From: Phoronis australis
Taxonomy: Eukaryota; Phoronida; Phoronidae
Length of the DNA stretch: 64,000 bases
Direction of reading: 5' to 3'
Assembly: GCA_002633005.1 (NCBI GenBank)
Contig: NMRA01000613.1
Coordinates: forward strand, 12,861 to 76,860
The translations under genes and the position numbers were made by a program. This document shows positions 36,601 to 47,200 of the stretch, one piece after another; within the stretch, counting starts at the first letter, position 1, and the number at the start of each line of letters is the position of its first letter. Below the pieces are notes generated by a model. It did no database searches. It was not told the DNA's origin and was given only the letters and a program-made list of their open reading frames with translations.

Positions 36601-39170
36601 GAACACCCACCTGTAACCTTTATAGTGACTTGTTTGGACGCTGTGTAGGTCACACCCCGTACAATGTTGGACGCGTTACATATGTAGACAATTACATCTT
36701 CAAGGACCTTCTTGGAGAGAATGGCACCATTGATATCTGTGAACTGGTACCACACGTACGCGTGAGGTGCAGGGATAGGCGGCGACGAGGGGTTGACACC
36801 ACAACTTAGGCTGATTTGATCACCGACGAAGTAGTCAAATTGCAAAGCACACAGAGTGGTGGACGTCTTACAAACTCGAATGTTGACGTCGGCAACAGGC
36901 TCAGGGGCTGGTTGGTGAATAAAAATGTAAGAAACCATGACACATTCACACTGGAGATACGTGTAAGCTTTCAAACATTCATTCATCAAATTTAAAAGGA
37001 AATTCAATTGCCGGTAATTATAATTGTGCTGGCCAATTTCAGGTATGAGCTTAAAACTTCATAGACATGAGTTCAGTCAACCATTATGTCATTTTAAGAA
37101 GTGAAGAAACAAACATCCATAACAACAATACCGTGTCACTGTAGTACCGGTATTACAGGCCCGTAGGAAGGCAAAATTATTGTGGGGCACAAACCAATTC
37201 GGCTTTAATTGTCAAGCCACCCCTACCCTATTGCCACCACCTGCGCCAACCAACCGTTCCCTGTGTTCCTGATGTCGTCATATTTGTATCGAATCTCTCT
37301 CGTCCGCCATAGACCTAATTCACACCGAGAGGAAGCGCGTTCCAAAACGAGGCTCGCTACAATAGCTCTGTTAACTTATCGGCATTGTTGCATTTCGACT
37401 CGCACGAACGGCTGGAAAAAATACGGACACTCAACTGTCTGCTTTACAATCCCTAAGGCCGTCGAGATTCGGAAGCGTTGGGTCGTTGCTATACGCCGCG
37501 ACGAAGGAAAATATGTCCGTGTAAAATTTATAAAAGTTTTCGAAAATTGCCTGCTTCCCTGCATTAGAGTTCCTCCCAATTTGAACATTCCTCGGTCATT
37601 GCAATTCCTTCAACTTCCGATCGCTACAATTTCAAGCTTCTTCCTTGTCGGCAAATGTTCACCCCACCCTCCTCGGTAGACACTACTTTCGAAGAGCCCC
37701 TTTAGCGAGGGACAGGGACCTTTCAGTGCTATCTTCAAAGCTGTGGCATACTTAGTGGATAACCCGGCCCTATAATGTGAGTCATCTTCAGTCACATATC
37801 TGAAGTTTTTTTTGAGCAGCTTACCCGTCACTTTAATGATTTGAGTATTGCCCGACAAACTAGCCTGCCTGTTGGACACGTGACACCTAAATTGCACACC
37901 ATCATCAGCTGTATCGAGGCTGACTGTCAGTGTACTGGTGCCGTTAGTTGTCCCATCAGTGTTGTTGGTGGAAGTGAAAGTAGCATTCTCAGTTACGTTG
38001 ATGTATGCAGCGTTACCAGTCCGAAGCCACCACGCCATGGAAGCCTGTGGTTTGCCCAAGTTGGCTGTACACGTGAGGACAGTCGGTCCTGCTCCACCAA
38101 CGACAGGTTGTGAGGGAACGCCAGTTAGAGATGGTGTACCTGGGAGGACTGATAAATAAACAGTGGAATGAGATACGGAGCCTGGTCTCTTGCAGCCTGG
38201 CTCGCCTCGTCCAAGTCTGTTTTTGGCGTAGTTTGTACTTAATAAATTTCTTAAAGAGGCGTGGATCGCGAGAGCTCGTCAAAATGTCTTTAAAACAATT
38301 CCTGACGAAAGTACCAAAGTGTCTGCTAGTAACCTACAGTACATAGTGTCTAGTGTATTGTAACAGATTACCATACAGAATGCTCTTAATTTGTGTGGAA
38401 AATGCAAATTAATCAGCTCGAGTAGTGCGTTTGTGCGGCCTTTTTTCAAATAAAAAACCCGATACCTCGGTTGAACGTGATGAAGGCGGATCCGCTTTTT
38501 TCTTTTTTTTGTTTTAGTTAGCGAGTGCAGGCCTCGAAGTGAGTCGGGCAGAACCAGCACTTTTTGGCCCAATTTCCAGTTTACGCTAATTGAAGTATAA
38601 TTTTACTGAAAAGTAATGTCGATGCACCCCTGTTTTGTAGTTGTTTAAACTCATGTAAATCTAGGCCTAAATTTTTCTGACTGAAACATACAGTCCAAAT
38701 ACACCCGCGGCCTCTGACCATACACCTCTATGCATTCTTCAGCACTCTGTCAGTTACAAACTGCTTAGTCTTAGAGAGAATAGCCAAAAACACAACTTAC
38801 GGTCTACTACAAGTAGAACAACTGAAGATTTAGTGACGCCGCCAATAATGGCCACCTCCACAATGTAGTGGCCTTCATCGTCAGGTTTAACTTGTGACAA
38901 AGATATGGTAAAATTAGTTTTTCCATGCGAGTAGTCAGTAGAACCACGAGAGGCATAGACACCGTAAAACCCTCCGTCGCCATAAGGTGGATCAGGTGGT
39001 AAATAGAAAGGTGCTTCAAACACACTAGTTCCGTCTTTCTTCAGCCGCAGCCTGGTGAAAATTTCGAAGCTCCCTAGCACGTAACTTATCTTGAACGTAG
39101 CTACTCCACCGTTGATGGCAATGACTTTATGTGGCGCAACTATGGCCAAAGCAGAAACAGTGACATCTGC

Positions 39171-39241
<71 letters not shown>

Positions 39242-39745
39242 ACGTTTTGTACCTACATGCAGGGATATTGTGTTGGAATTTTACAAGCAGACGTTCACCA
39301 ATGGATGCCATTTGTTGTGTTTGCAGCAAATTCTCCTTAGTGCAAGACATGTAACACCACAATGACATGTGCCGAGGCTAACTTCCTCAAGGTACCTTCG
39401 TCCACTCGGAAACACACATGCTCTCATCAATAGCCACATAATGCAATGGCTGCACAATATTCATTACACTTATGTCTGGATCTTGGAACAGACACATTCG
39501 TCATCGTCAGAGAGAAATCTAAAAGAAATGTCGCAAAAACGCAAAGAATAGTCTAAAAACTGCAAACGTGCAGATACCCCTGTCGGCTACTACAGGGTGT
39601 TACACAATTTGAGATTTTATTCCATTTTTTATTGCATGACATAGACCTGGTAAATTTTCACACTCACAAAATAAAACTTACCTTTCACTGAAACTCTAAC
39701 AATTAAGAGGAGGAGGAATCGCGACAGAGTTGTCGCAGGAGTCAT
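30400..39745 (-). CDS. Gene C: three-Ig transmembrane receptor with ITIM tail
   Basis: Inferred exons in order: 39682-39745 (signal peptide), 38801-39166 (V-like), 37825-38148 (C2), 36611-36907 (third Ig), 35531-35688 (transmembrane), 31638-31686, 30974-31102 and 30400-30674 (tail). Ectodomain and transmembrane joins are phase 1 and open throughout. The product should be a type I receptor with a membrane-distal cysteine-poor V domain and a phosphotyrosine tail. Like gene B, the transmembrane exon has an in-frame stop (KYAH*) and the next tail exon starts in phase 0, so short and long tails or an unseen exon are possible. It differs from gene B by the extra Ig exon. A retroelement LTR starts 40 bp after its stop codon. 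Confidence 0.78.
30974..31102 (-). CDS. Gene C cytoplasmic exon (129 bp)
   Basis: Acceptor caattttag, donor gtaaac, phase 1 to phase 1. Encodes VNVETLVESLGLHV to LRKLSIEDLASRLVG, aligned without gaps to the gene B exon. No known domain recognised. Confidence 0.75.
31638..31686 (-). CDS. Gene C small tail exon (49 bp)
   Basis: Acceptor tttttaag, donor gtaaga. Reads VNMELTNTCTSCRKLT. It is 6 bp longer than in gene B, in frame, adding a Cys and a Thr between conserved ends. Confidence 0.6.
31787..31859. repeat. Inverted repeat, 14-bp perfect stem
   Basis: TCATGGACGGCGCA (31787-31800) is the exact reverse complement of TGCGCCGTCCATGA (31846-31859). The 45-base loop contains a run of seven Gs. 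A related G/C-rich core without the stem occurs near 32948-32985. Confidence 0.85.
33703..34962. repeat. Array of TGTAGTGTACGTACCCC motifs
   Basis: Exact or near copies start at 33703, 33844, 33865, 33990, 34128, 34282, 34440, 34611 and 34944. The core GTACGTAC is a perfect palindrome. Motifs sit inside longer degenerate units, for example 33826-33925 with 33966-34065, and 34090-34140 with 34394-34450. It is in a gene C intron and non-coding. Confidence 0.85.
35173..35248 (+). repeat. tRNA-derived SINE head or tRNA-like element
   Basis: Contains a T-arm, GTGGG-TTCGAGT-CCCAC, with the exact B box GGTTCGAGTCC, and an A-box-like TGGCCTGGTTGATAAG. TGGCCTG pairs with CGGGTCA as a 7-bp acceptor stem with wobbles, and the pairing extends outward by GCAGTG/CACTGC to 13 bp. 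The acceptor-to-acceptor span is only 64 bases and no clear anticodon arm is seen, so this is unlikely to be a working tRNA gene. Confidence 0.55.
35531..35688 (-). CDS. Gene C transmembrane exon
   Basis: Acceptor gtttttag, phase 1. Encodes the stalk PSQEQGLADGE, the helix IAGVVVSVCAVAIVLLVLFL, the stop-transfer RKRR and GFRGNKYAH, then TAA at 35531-35533. Length and stop position equal those of gene B; a candidate donor AACAA|gtatgc precedes the stop. Confidence 0.8.
35689..36610 (-). other. Gene C intron, nothing recognised
   Basis: AT-rich sequence partly collinear with 16480-16640 of gene B (the shared 'acgaaattgatga...acgaccacgtg' stretch). No exon or repeat of note. Confidence 0.4.
36611..36907 (-). 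CDS. Gene C third Ig domain exon
   Basis: A 297-bp exon, acceptor caccaaccag, donor gtgggt, phase 1 to phase 1. It begins PEPVADVNIRVCKTS and shows QISLSCGVNP (B-strand Cys), HAYVWYQFTD (C-strand Trp) and VIVYICNASN (F-strand Cys), so it keeps the canonical Ig disulfide and tryptophan. The sequon NAS is present. No equivalent exon is convincing in gene B. Confidence 0.82.
36908..37824. other. Gene C intron containing a THAP-like fossil
   Basis: Between the C2 and third Ig exons. Apart from the plus-strand THAP-like fragment at 37370-37600, nothing is recognised. Confidence 0.5.
37370..37600 (+). pseudogene. Degenerate THAP domain fragment
   Basis: The plus-strand frame contains STVCFTIPKAVEIRKRWVVA, then IRRDEGKYVRV, fitting the THAP F-x-x-P ... 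R-x-x-W core, preceded by a CC pair and followed by FENCLLPC where the C-x2-H of a THAP domain would lie. The His is missing. It lies antisense to gene C inside an intron. Confidence 0.45.
37825..38148 (-). CDS. Gene C C2-type Ig exon
   Basis: A 324-bp exon, acceptor tttatttatcag, donor gtaagctg, phase 1 to phase 1. Ig signature: GPTVLTCTANLGKP, MAWWLRTGN and DDGVQFRCHVSN. Sequons NVT and NAT are present. It is closely similar to gene B, with substitutions clustered around the C-C' region (WWLRTGNAAYI versus WSRRIGNAAHT). Confidence 0.9.
38440..38595 (+). repeat. Dispersed repeat shared with 55285-55405
   Basis: Shares a run of the form 'ggcgga.c..cttttttc.ttttttt...ttag.gagtgcaggcctcgaagtgagtcgg' with 55300-55370 in the unrelated gene to the right. 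A low-copy interspersed repeat with no coding content. Confidence 0.55.
38801..39166 (-). CDS. Gene C V-like Ig exon lacking canonical cysteines
   Basis: A 366-bp exon, donor gtaagttg, phase 1 to phase 1. Strand landmarks are GGVATFKISYVLGSF, FTRLRLKKDGTSVF, GSTDYSHGKTNFTISL and DDEGHYIVEVAIIGG. The domain itself has no Cys; the B- and F-strand positions are Ile and Val. Its acceptor TTATTGCAG is directly fused to an (ATT)n microsatellite. Confidence 0.88.
39171..39240. repeat. (AAT)n microsatellite at the V exon acceptor
   Basis: About 23 AAT units. On the coding (minus) strand it reads (ATT)n and runs straight into TTGCAG, the splice acceptor. Gene B has only about four units at the same place and gene A has none. 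Confidence 0.95.
39682..39745 (-). CDS. Gene C exon 1: signal peptide
   Basis: ATG at 39745, 64 bp, donor AAAG|gtaag. The peptide starts MTPATTLSRFLLLLIVRVS. It joins the V exon in phase 1, identical in layout to genes A and B. The leader upstream (39746-39830) is shared with both. Confidence 0.88.
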
Positions 39746-39959
39746 AGTTGCCGTGAGACGAGATTTACAACCAGAAGATAACGTACTTATAATAACACAT
39801 CTTGACCTGAATAACGAAAAAAAGCGCCGTGTGAACTAAGTGGTCACCATTATGATTTACGATACACTGTAGCTAGATCGACATTTCTGAGTGTCACTTG
39901 CAGGCCCAAGAACTCTGTAAACATTCCTTCTTTTCGTACTGAAACTTATGCCTAACACC

Positions 39960-40060
39960 CATCTATAGGTATGCTACTGCTAAACTGCGGAAGCGGAATA
40001 GTCTTCCAAAAGATATCCGCGCTGCTTTTCCTTTTCCACAGTTCAGCAGACAAAAAGCAG
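39960..40060 (+). pseudogene. LINE reverse-transcriptase tail fragment (copy C)
   Basis: Encodes LRKRNSLPKDIRAAFPFPQF in plus orientation, the partner of the fragment at 19675-19890. Too short for classification beyond a LINE-like C-terminus. Confidence 0.4.
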
Positions 40061-40519
40061 GCGTTGTGGATTACAATATAATGGCAACTTATGTAAATCT
40101 CAATTAAAGCTCTTTATTTGCTTTATCAGTATAGGGTAGTCCCGGATTACACAGGGACCCTCGCACATCGCTGTATTTACCCACATTGGAGTAAACATCT
40201 GTCATGCACATTTTCTGCCTCGTTTCGTAGCACTGGAGTTTCACATGTTATTTTTTGTCTGATTTTTTACAAAGTTTTCTCTGTAGCATTCCTGTATTCG
40301 TTCTTTCAATGCCAACGAAGTATTGGTGCTGTGCTCTGGGCTGCAACTCAAGCGTGAGAAAGTTTGATAAAGTGAACAAAAATCCGTAGATACGTGGTCT
40401 GAAATTCTTCGCCTTACCTACATCAATGAGAGACGCGAAAATGTGCCTGGTTTTCAAAACGATTTCACGGGCTTTTTCATCTCCGGGACAAAGAAGAGTC
40501 CTATTGCCATGTAAACCGA

Positions 40520-43500
40520 GACTACCATGTTGATTTTGTATATTTGTATGTTATTAGATTTTTACTTATGTTTGTAAGAAAAGAGCTTTTTAGGGCTAAT
40601 GTTGATTGTGTATGAAGTCAGTGGCAAAGAAAAAGCAATTTTAGAGATTAGCTGTAACGACAGAAAACGGCAAGAATTTCCTGATTTGTTATAAAATCAA
40701 AACAAACAGCAAAGGATTTTGTTCTTTTATTATTCTAATCAAAGTAATAACTTCAAGAAATCTATCTTATCCAACGGGCGACTTTTGTCCGCAACATCAG
40801 TGATGTCCACTTAAGAATAAAACCAGAGGCAATACAATTACTTGAGAATAAATAATAATTAAATATGCAAATAGAAATAAAAATATGAACATACTTAGGG
40901 AAGGCTTAAGAATACCTAAATGATAAAAGTTAAGAGCATTTTAATCCATCAAAATAAGCTTTTTTTAAAAAGAGATTTTATCTTCCACCAGAACGATAGG
41001 TAATTCAAATCCTGTACGTGACACTGCTGTCGAGTCCAAAAGAAAGGACAGGAAGACGAAAAGACGAAAAAGCCCTTTCACCCGACTCCTTTTTGCCCGT
41101 TGCACAGTAGTGTAAAATGACTTAATGTTTGGAGTTGAAAAATTAATATAAACCAGGTCATTAGCGTGTACAACTTCACACTTGTGTATCAGCATAGAAC
41201 TCCAGCTCAGGTTTAGATATCTATGGTATCAGGTAGAGAATATTGAATCCTAAAAGATTCCGTAGCCAGTCCGCTAGAGAATTTTTACGGTATTCTGTAA
41301 GACGGCCATATTCCCCGATCTTTGTAACGGAAATTTAGATAGCATAGCGTAGGTTCTGTTAATCCAAAAAGTAAGCTATATAATCCAGATGCGAATTGAT
41401 CCCTGAAGTCAATAAAGACCGACACGTCGACTGAGTGACATACTTTCGAATTGGACTGATGTACATGCATAGCTGTTCACCAAGCTGACAGTAGTTCCCA
41501 ACTTATTGGTTACTAATATCTGTATCACTCAAAACAACTCCCGTGTTTTCAGCACAGTTGAGCATAATGCCAGTGTACTACAAAGGCTGTAGAGGCATGG
41601 GCTAGGTTTCGGTATCACAACTGAAAGAAAAGCAAGAAAGATCTCATTGGAAGGAAAAATAGCCTTGAATGACGGCATACTGAACGTACCTAAAAGAGCA
41701 ACCCAGACATTAAGGTCACTGCAACGTCTTCATCCAGGAAACTTGTTGATTACAAACAGGTTTCATGCATTGTTGTATGTTTTATTTGAAAATATCGATA
41801 TTGAGGTCAAATACTCTTACAAAGTGACTGTTCATTGAATACAGTCAACGTGACAAGGAAAGTTTGCTCCTACGCTACTGTGTTCGACATGCTGAAGGTA
41901 GAGAATGAACCGAATCAGAGCAACTTAAGTCGTCGTTTTTTCAACTTTCGATATTATTCGACACTACCCAACTTAGGGTATATATATTCGTAAACCAGAC
42001 ATAACAGATTAGCAGGACCGTCGACAAACGTCTTATACGGTTCCCCACCCCCTACCATTTCAAGATGGCCGCTCTTCTCATGGAACCGAAAAACTGCAGG
42101 ATCTTGCGTTAACTGAAAATGCATTTTGCAAAAGAAGCAATTCCGTTCAGTTTTAAAATCTCGGACCCTCATAGCAACACAAAGCCATCACTTTCCCTTA
42201 CAGGGGTGCAACAAATGCACCCACTATGAGCGTGCACAGCATACTTTGAGACAGAACATCACAGAAAATGCTCCACTGGCTCAAAAACATGCTCGACATT
42301 GAGCTATGATACATGAAATGAGCATATAATATTTTGCTTTCGAAGAAGGCCTTGAAATAAATGGGAAGGGGCGATCTAAAACGTTAAGGTAAGAATGACC
42401 TATAATGAGCAACTGGTTTAAATAAATACAAAGTTTGAAAAATCACCTTGAAATTGGATAGGCGATAATGTAGTTGACCATAAAATCCGTCCGTAAAACA
42501 GAAAATGTCCTGGGCTTTTTAAACTTGTCATTTATCATTGATTTTTCAAAATACCTTGGTTTGGTAAGGTCATAAAAGTTTATTTGGTTCTGATCTGCAT
42601 GAGATTGCTTTGAAAATATTGTTTTTCAAAAACAGAAATTTCCTTTACATCATCTCAGGTTTCGTCGTAACGCCTTTCACCTTTTTACAAACACTCACCT
42701 GATATAAGATAAAGCAATGCCTTGTTGTTTTACTCAGCTCAAGATCAACTTCAGTGATGCATTGAGAAGCGATTGTTTGGATTCGTTAGTAGATCCTATC
42801 TACCTTAGCATGTACTTAAACAGAAGAGTTTTTCACTATTTTTCAAAAGCAATCATACAGTCTTAGCCTTTGACTCTTCATTGATTTTCAAAGTCGCAAT
42901 TTTGATTACCGTATAGCACTGCTTAGCAAACTGGAATGGAAGCTAACCTTAAAGACCCCAGGGTAGCCTGTAAAAGCTTTGGCCGGATATTACGCCACTA
43001 GACAATGTTCACAATAGGCCAAGTGGCTGTATTGCCTCAGCTATACTAAGGCAATTTGAGAATGTGTAGCTATACATATATTAACAGTAAGGTCATCTTA
43101 AATAGCGCGTGCTTTTTGCTGCTATCTTTTTACTTCAAGTGTGTTCAGTAAAAATGCAGTTGAACAAAAGTAGATGTAGTAGGTGACGACTGCAAATCTC
43201 AACAAAGTTTATCTAGGGCTCAGGCATAATTTCAAAGTGGTAAGGACAAGAAAGGTAATTTTTTTACGAAATGACCCTGTTTGAAGTCTAATGCAAACTT
43301 CAAATCCGTGCCAGATTTTGTAAACCAGTTAATGGCGAGTCTTGTGAAAATTAAATCATGACTGAATTTTGCGTCCTTGCAAAAATTCCCCAAACAAAGT
43401 ACAAAAACGGTAACCTAGTAATGGCCGTGTCCTTGTAATTATTTATGAAAGTACACCAGTGTGAGTTTTAAAGAAAAAAGACTTTTTGAAAAACAAGAAA

Positions 43501-44720
43501 CTATTTTATAACAAATAAACGACTTAACGATTTTCTAACGCTTGATACTCTGTATATTGATAACTGATTGCCGCTTTTACTGCCAAAAACATATTTTTGG
43601 ACTGTCGTGGGAGGGGATAGACTTTTTGAAGTTATCAGCTTTTACCAAAACAAAAACAACAAAAGCTGTTGTGTTTTGTGATCTTGTTATAAATTTCCAC
43701 TTGTTACTGTCTGCCAGACATTCGCTGAAACCAAGGCCGGTGACCCTTTCCAGTTAAATATGCTTACACTACTCTGCCACTTAGCGAGTGAGATTTAGCT
43801 CAGCGGCAAACCGATTACCTTCGTCCGCGAGTGTTCCAGGTTCGAAGCAGCACTAGAACTATGGACAATAAATCGTTGTTATCTTGTATAATATCAAATT
43901 AATTGATACATAGAAAGCTATGGGGAAGCTGTAGACATTATGCTTTGTATCACTAAACGTACATGTATGGTGTATACATTCATACGATTCCATATCGGTC
44001 TTAATGATAAGGCTTAATCCAATGCGACTCAAAAACGTCATGTAGAAAATTCACCAAAACGAAGTTAGCAAACAAGTTCAAACAAGTTCAAACAAGTTCA
44101 GACAAGTTCAAACAAGTGATATTTCGACACCCATTGCCTCATAATTTTCAAAATTGTGAATATGTACCTATTCTACATACTCCAAAGGTACGTTGCTCAT
44201 GGAATTTAACCTCAGATCTTTGACGAAAAAGAAAAATCAAACACAGAAAGTTAAGTATCATGCACGTGTCTCTACCACGTGACTTCCTAAACCGCTTCGA
44301 GGTGGGTCCTTTTGTGCATCATTTCTCTTATACATCAATTCTAGTTTCCATTGGCTTTCAAGTTTAATCGCTGATTGAGATCTATCTCATTCACAGAGGA
44401 TGTGATAGATGACTTTCTTTTCCTTCGTCTGTTTTTGTTTTAAAGTTGGCCAGTCGTCGAACCAGGACACGGATACACCACTCTTGTTTTGAAATCTTTG
44501 TTTAGCTTATGCATCCTAGTTTTTCAGATTCCAGGTATGTATGGAAGACACATACTTTTTGGATAGAGTCTTCTTTTACCGCTTGCATTCAATAACATTC
44601 CCTGCACATTCCATTCATCTGTTCTACGTAGCATAGCGAAGGCATTATCCTGTATAGCTGACCACTCTGTGATACATGTACTTCGTAACACTACCATTCA
44701 TGTCAACGGCTATTCGAAGG
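40520..44720. repeat. Intergenic duplication block, copy C
   Basis: The longest copy of the array spacer: it matches copy B over 40520-42640 and 42650-43080, and copy A over 41575-44720. It is free of the large insertions found in copy B, so it serves as the empty-site reference. Small ORFs are not conserved. Confidence 0.8.
43780..43858 (+). repeat. tRNA-derived SINE head
   Basis: GAGATTTAGCTCAGCGGC resembles an A box and AGGTTCGAAGC a B box, spaced about 40 bp apart. The surrounding sequence matches 2760-2890. The arms do not form a full tRNA fold. Confidence 0.45.
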
Positions 44721-45367
44721 AGAACAGCAAAACCCGTTTACAATAGTTTGCAAAAAAGTAACTGCTTAGAAATAATATATCAATTGCCTGAAACATGTCC
44801 ACACAGTTATTGGCTAATTTTGCCAAAAAAGCTTACACTTAAGTACCACAGAAAAATCCGGTTTCAAATCAGTGAGTATAGCTGAGATGACAAGCCTTAT
44901 ACATCAAGTTATACAAATAGACAATGACGAGGTACCTTTGAAAAGGATATTTTTGCAAAAAAATGATGTGGCTTCCATGACTCACCAGGAGATGCTACCT
45001 GTAGGCTGACGCGAATTTTTCGCTACGTTTTGAAGTTGACGTACTATGGAATTCCAAGCATGTCAGTTGTTAATGCCAACAGGTTTTACAGATTAACGGG
45101 TGTAAGCTTGATTAAATAACGCGCTAATCTATTTTTAACTGATTAATGTGCTGAGAAGACGAATATTAACGTCACAATGTAACGCAGCCAAAGTTGGTAG
45201 GTCAGGGAGTCCAAGAACGGATTAGACTTGTACATATCTGTAGTTAAAAACGGCAAATTCAATCTTCAATTGATGGGTAAATATTCAGAAACTGACAGAA
45301 GCAGTGGAATCTGTTACTGTTGCTGTCTTGTTGACATGCTGTCGTGACGACATTGACATTGTCCGAG
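44721..45367. other. Array spacer/intron remnant without the ITIM exon
   Basis: 44795-44820 matches 11410 (3' flank of gene B) and 44960-45370 matches the gene B intron at 12240-12730. The intervening 11.43-12.24 kb equivalent, which holds the ITIM exon, is deleted here. Confidence 0.6.
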
Positions 45368-45526
45368 GCGATGCCAAATCTTCAATAATAAGCTTCCGTT
45401 GATAGTTCGTTTTTACCTGTCCTCTTTCGACTGCTGATGGTTTGAAGTACAATTTATGAAAACGGAATTTTTCTTACCAGTTTGTTTTCAGGAGCCAGTA
45501 GGTCTACTTGTTGACGTCGTGTCGAC
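45368..45526 (-). pseudogene. Remnant D: two damaged tail exons of a fourth receptor
   Basis: 45368-45434 on the minus strand reads AVERGQVKTNYQRKLIIEDL, the 3' half of the 129-bp tail exon; its 5' half and donor context are altered. 45478-45526 is a 49-bp match to the small tail exon with intact acceptor (ttaag) and donor (gtaaga) but an in-frame TGA where genes B and C have AGG. The ITIM exon is missing and no ectodomain exons lie to the right within the window. It marks the decayed 3' end of a fourth array member. Confidence 0.75.
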
Positions 45527-46009
45527 CTTAAATCTTCAAACAAGTCTGAGGAATATAGACCTCGTTAGTGAAATGAAAACCGGCTTAAACGAAGTCTAAA
45601 CTGGAGTTAAACCAGGTGTTACTAGACCAACAGTATAAAAATTAAACCACATTTAGGAAATGCAGATTGCCTTTAAAGTAACCTATTTAAAGAAGAATGC
45701 CACCCAAAAACAACCTATTTTGTATCAATTAAGATGGAGTAATTCCACTCGATAACAGCAAGTTCAGTTGTTTTACCTGACATCTGATGGTAGATGGAGG
45801 TGTTGAAATTAACCAATGACGTAATTGGTTCGAACGCAGTCTGTTCACAGCCGTTCATAACACCCTTACTGGTGTCAACTTATCGCTTGAATGCATCGTT
45901 TTACACCAATAAATCATCAAATTTCGATGTAAAACCCTTTAAATACATCGATTTCTTGAACAAACGTGTTGTTTTATTTCACTGTTACGAATTTATAGGT
46001 ATTTGAACG
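45527..46009. other. Non-coding sequence, nothing recognised
   Basis: AT-rich DNA between remnant D and the duplicated block; no conserved ORF, splice site pair or repeat. Confidence 0.4.
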
Positions 46010-46683
46010 TACGGTAGCCTACAGAGTTCGATCTAGGTTCGGTAGGCCAACTTATCATGGTCGATAGCGGGAGTTTCGGTCTGTTTGGTGATAAATTCGA
46101 ATCATTCTTCCGTGAAATACAGACAAGAAAGGTAGCTGTGTGTTGCACTTTTAGGCTTGGGATTTTTTCAGTTCTAAACACACAAAACGCTTGTTATCCC
46201 AGCCAGTGCCTCGATCGGAACCGGGGGCGATAAAGCACGTCGCTGCCGCCGGGACTGGACATCACGAACATAAACAAGCTTAAATTGGAAACTATACCCC
46301 CAGTCACGAAAAAACTAACTAGTGAACTAGCCACGAAACTGCAAATCTACTTACTTATCGGGGCCCGCAAAGTCAACTTGAGTTACCCTTTTACAGAACC
46401 GCCAAGGCAAAAGTTGCACAGTAACAATGATGTGAATAATGTATTTGTATATGTAAATAAAGATCTACCTAACTTGTGACCACAGCATATAAAATCGAGT
46501 AATAGTTTGACAAGAGCTTTCTGTCAGCAAACACTGAATTAGCATGCGCTCACACGACCTCGGTGCCAAGTCAAATTACCTTTATTACATCTGAAGCCGG
46601 TAACGCAGTGGTTTATTCATTGGTGGTTTCTTAAAACATTTGCATATTACAAATTGTATCTAATGAGACAGACTTTGTTTCAG

Positions 46684-46694
46684 ATTTATATAAG
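46684..46694 (+). promoter_or_regulatory. Candidate TATA box
   Basis: TTTATATAAGC lies about 65 bp before the ATG of the acidic ORF at 46750 and is conserved in the decayed copy (about 6548). Confidence 0.4.
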
Positions 46695-46749
46695 CATCGG
46701 GGTAAGAATAATTCATTTTGAAACAAAACGCAGAGTAATAAACGTCAAC

Positions 46750-47001
46750 ATGGGAACTCGAAATCCCGACTCAGACGAGAGCTCATCCGACGAAGACTTC
46801 GCAGGTGGGTCGTTAAATTTCACAGGCTATCAGTTCGAGCCGGAATACAGTGATCAAGAAATACTAAAGAGGCGCCGCGAACATACCCAGGCAACGGAAC
46901 GTATGGATAGTTCTTTGGTGAGCCGGCATTCGTCGGACTCAATGTCGACGACTGCCGGCCACAAACACGGAGATGTTTCACGACCTTTTACTTGCGATTA
47001 A
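46750..47001 (+). CDS. Small acidic ORF, possible first exon of a transposon-linked gene
   Basis: An 83-residue frame from ATG 46750. It has a Ser/Asp/Glu-rich start (SDESSSDEDF), then TGYQFEPEYSDQEILKRRRE and a Ser/Thr-rich end. The FEPEYS-like patch recalls the N-terminus of P2X7-like proteins expanded in several invertebrates, where it precedes a Cys-rich domain, but that domain is not visible here. The copy at 6.6 kb has lost the ATG. Treat as a fragment of unknown function. Confidence 0.35.
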   Translation: MGTRNPDSDESSSDEDFAGGSLNFTGYQFEPEYSDQEILKRRREHTQATERMDSSLVSRHSSDSMSTTAGHKHGDVSRPFTCD

Positions 47002-47200
47002 CAGCGTACTTTTCATTCTTTACTAGCGCGAACCACTTTCTACGCATTTCGGACTCTCGAGGAAGTCGAAAAAACGATATACCCGCTTTCCTCGCAGCTA
47101 TATAGTTCGGACAAGCGGTAACGATGCACCACAACATATAGCGGTATTCACTCTGTAAATGAACCACTGACGTCGCTGCGTCGTTTATCACCTTCCTCAC
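46988..47200 (-). pseudogene. THAP-like ORF (copy 2)
   Basis: The minus-strand frame contains CIVTACPNY (C-x4-C), SFFRLPRESEMRRKWFALVK, matching the THAP F-x-x-P ... R-x-x-W core. The C-terminal C-x2-H is absent and the frame stops after NRK. Probably a transposon fossil overlapping the 3' end of the plus-strand acidic ORF. Confidence 0.5.

Noticed and set aside
39091-39365. Open frames of poly-Asn and poly-Ile
   Set aside because: They are the (AAT)n tract read in different frames; the true coding exon next to it is on the minus strand.
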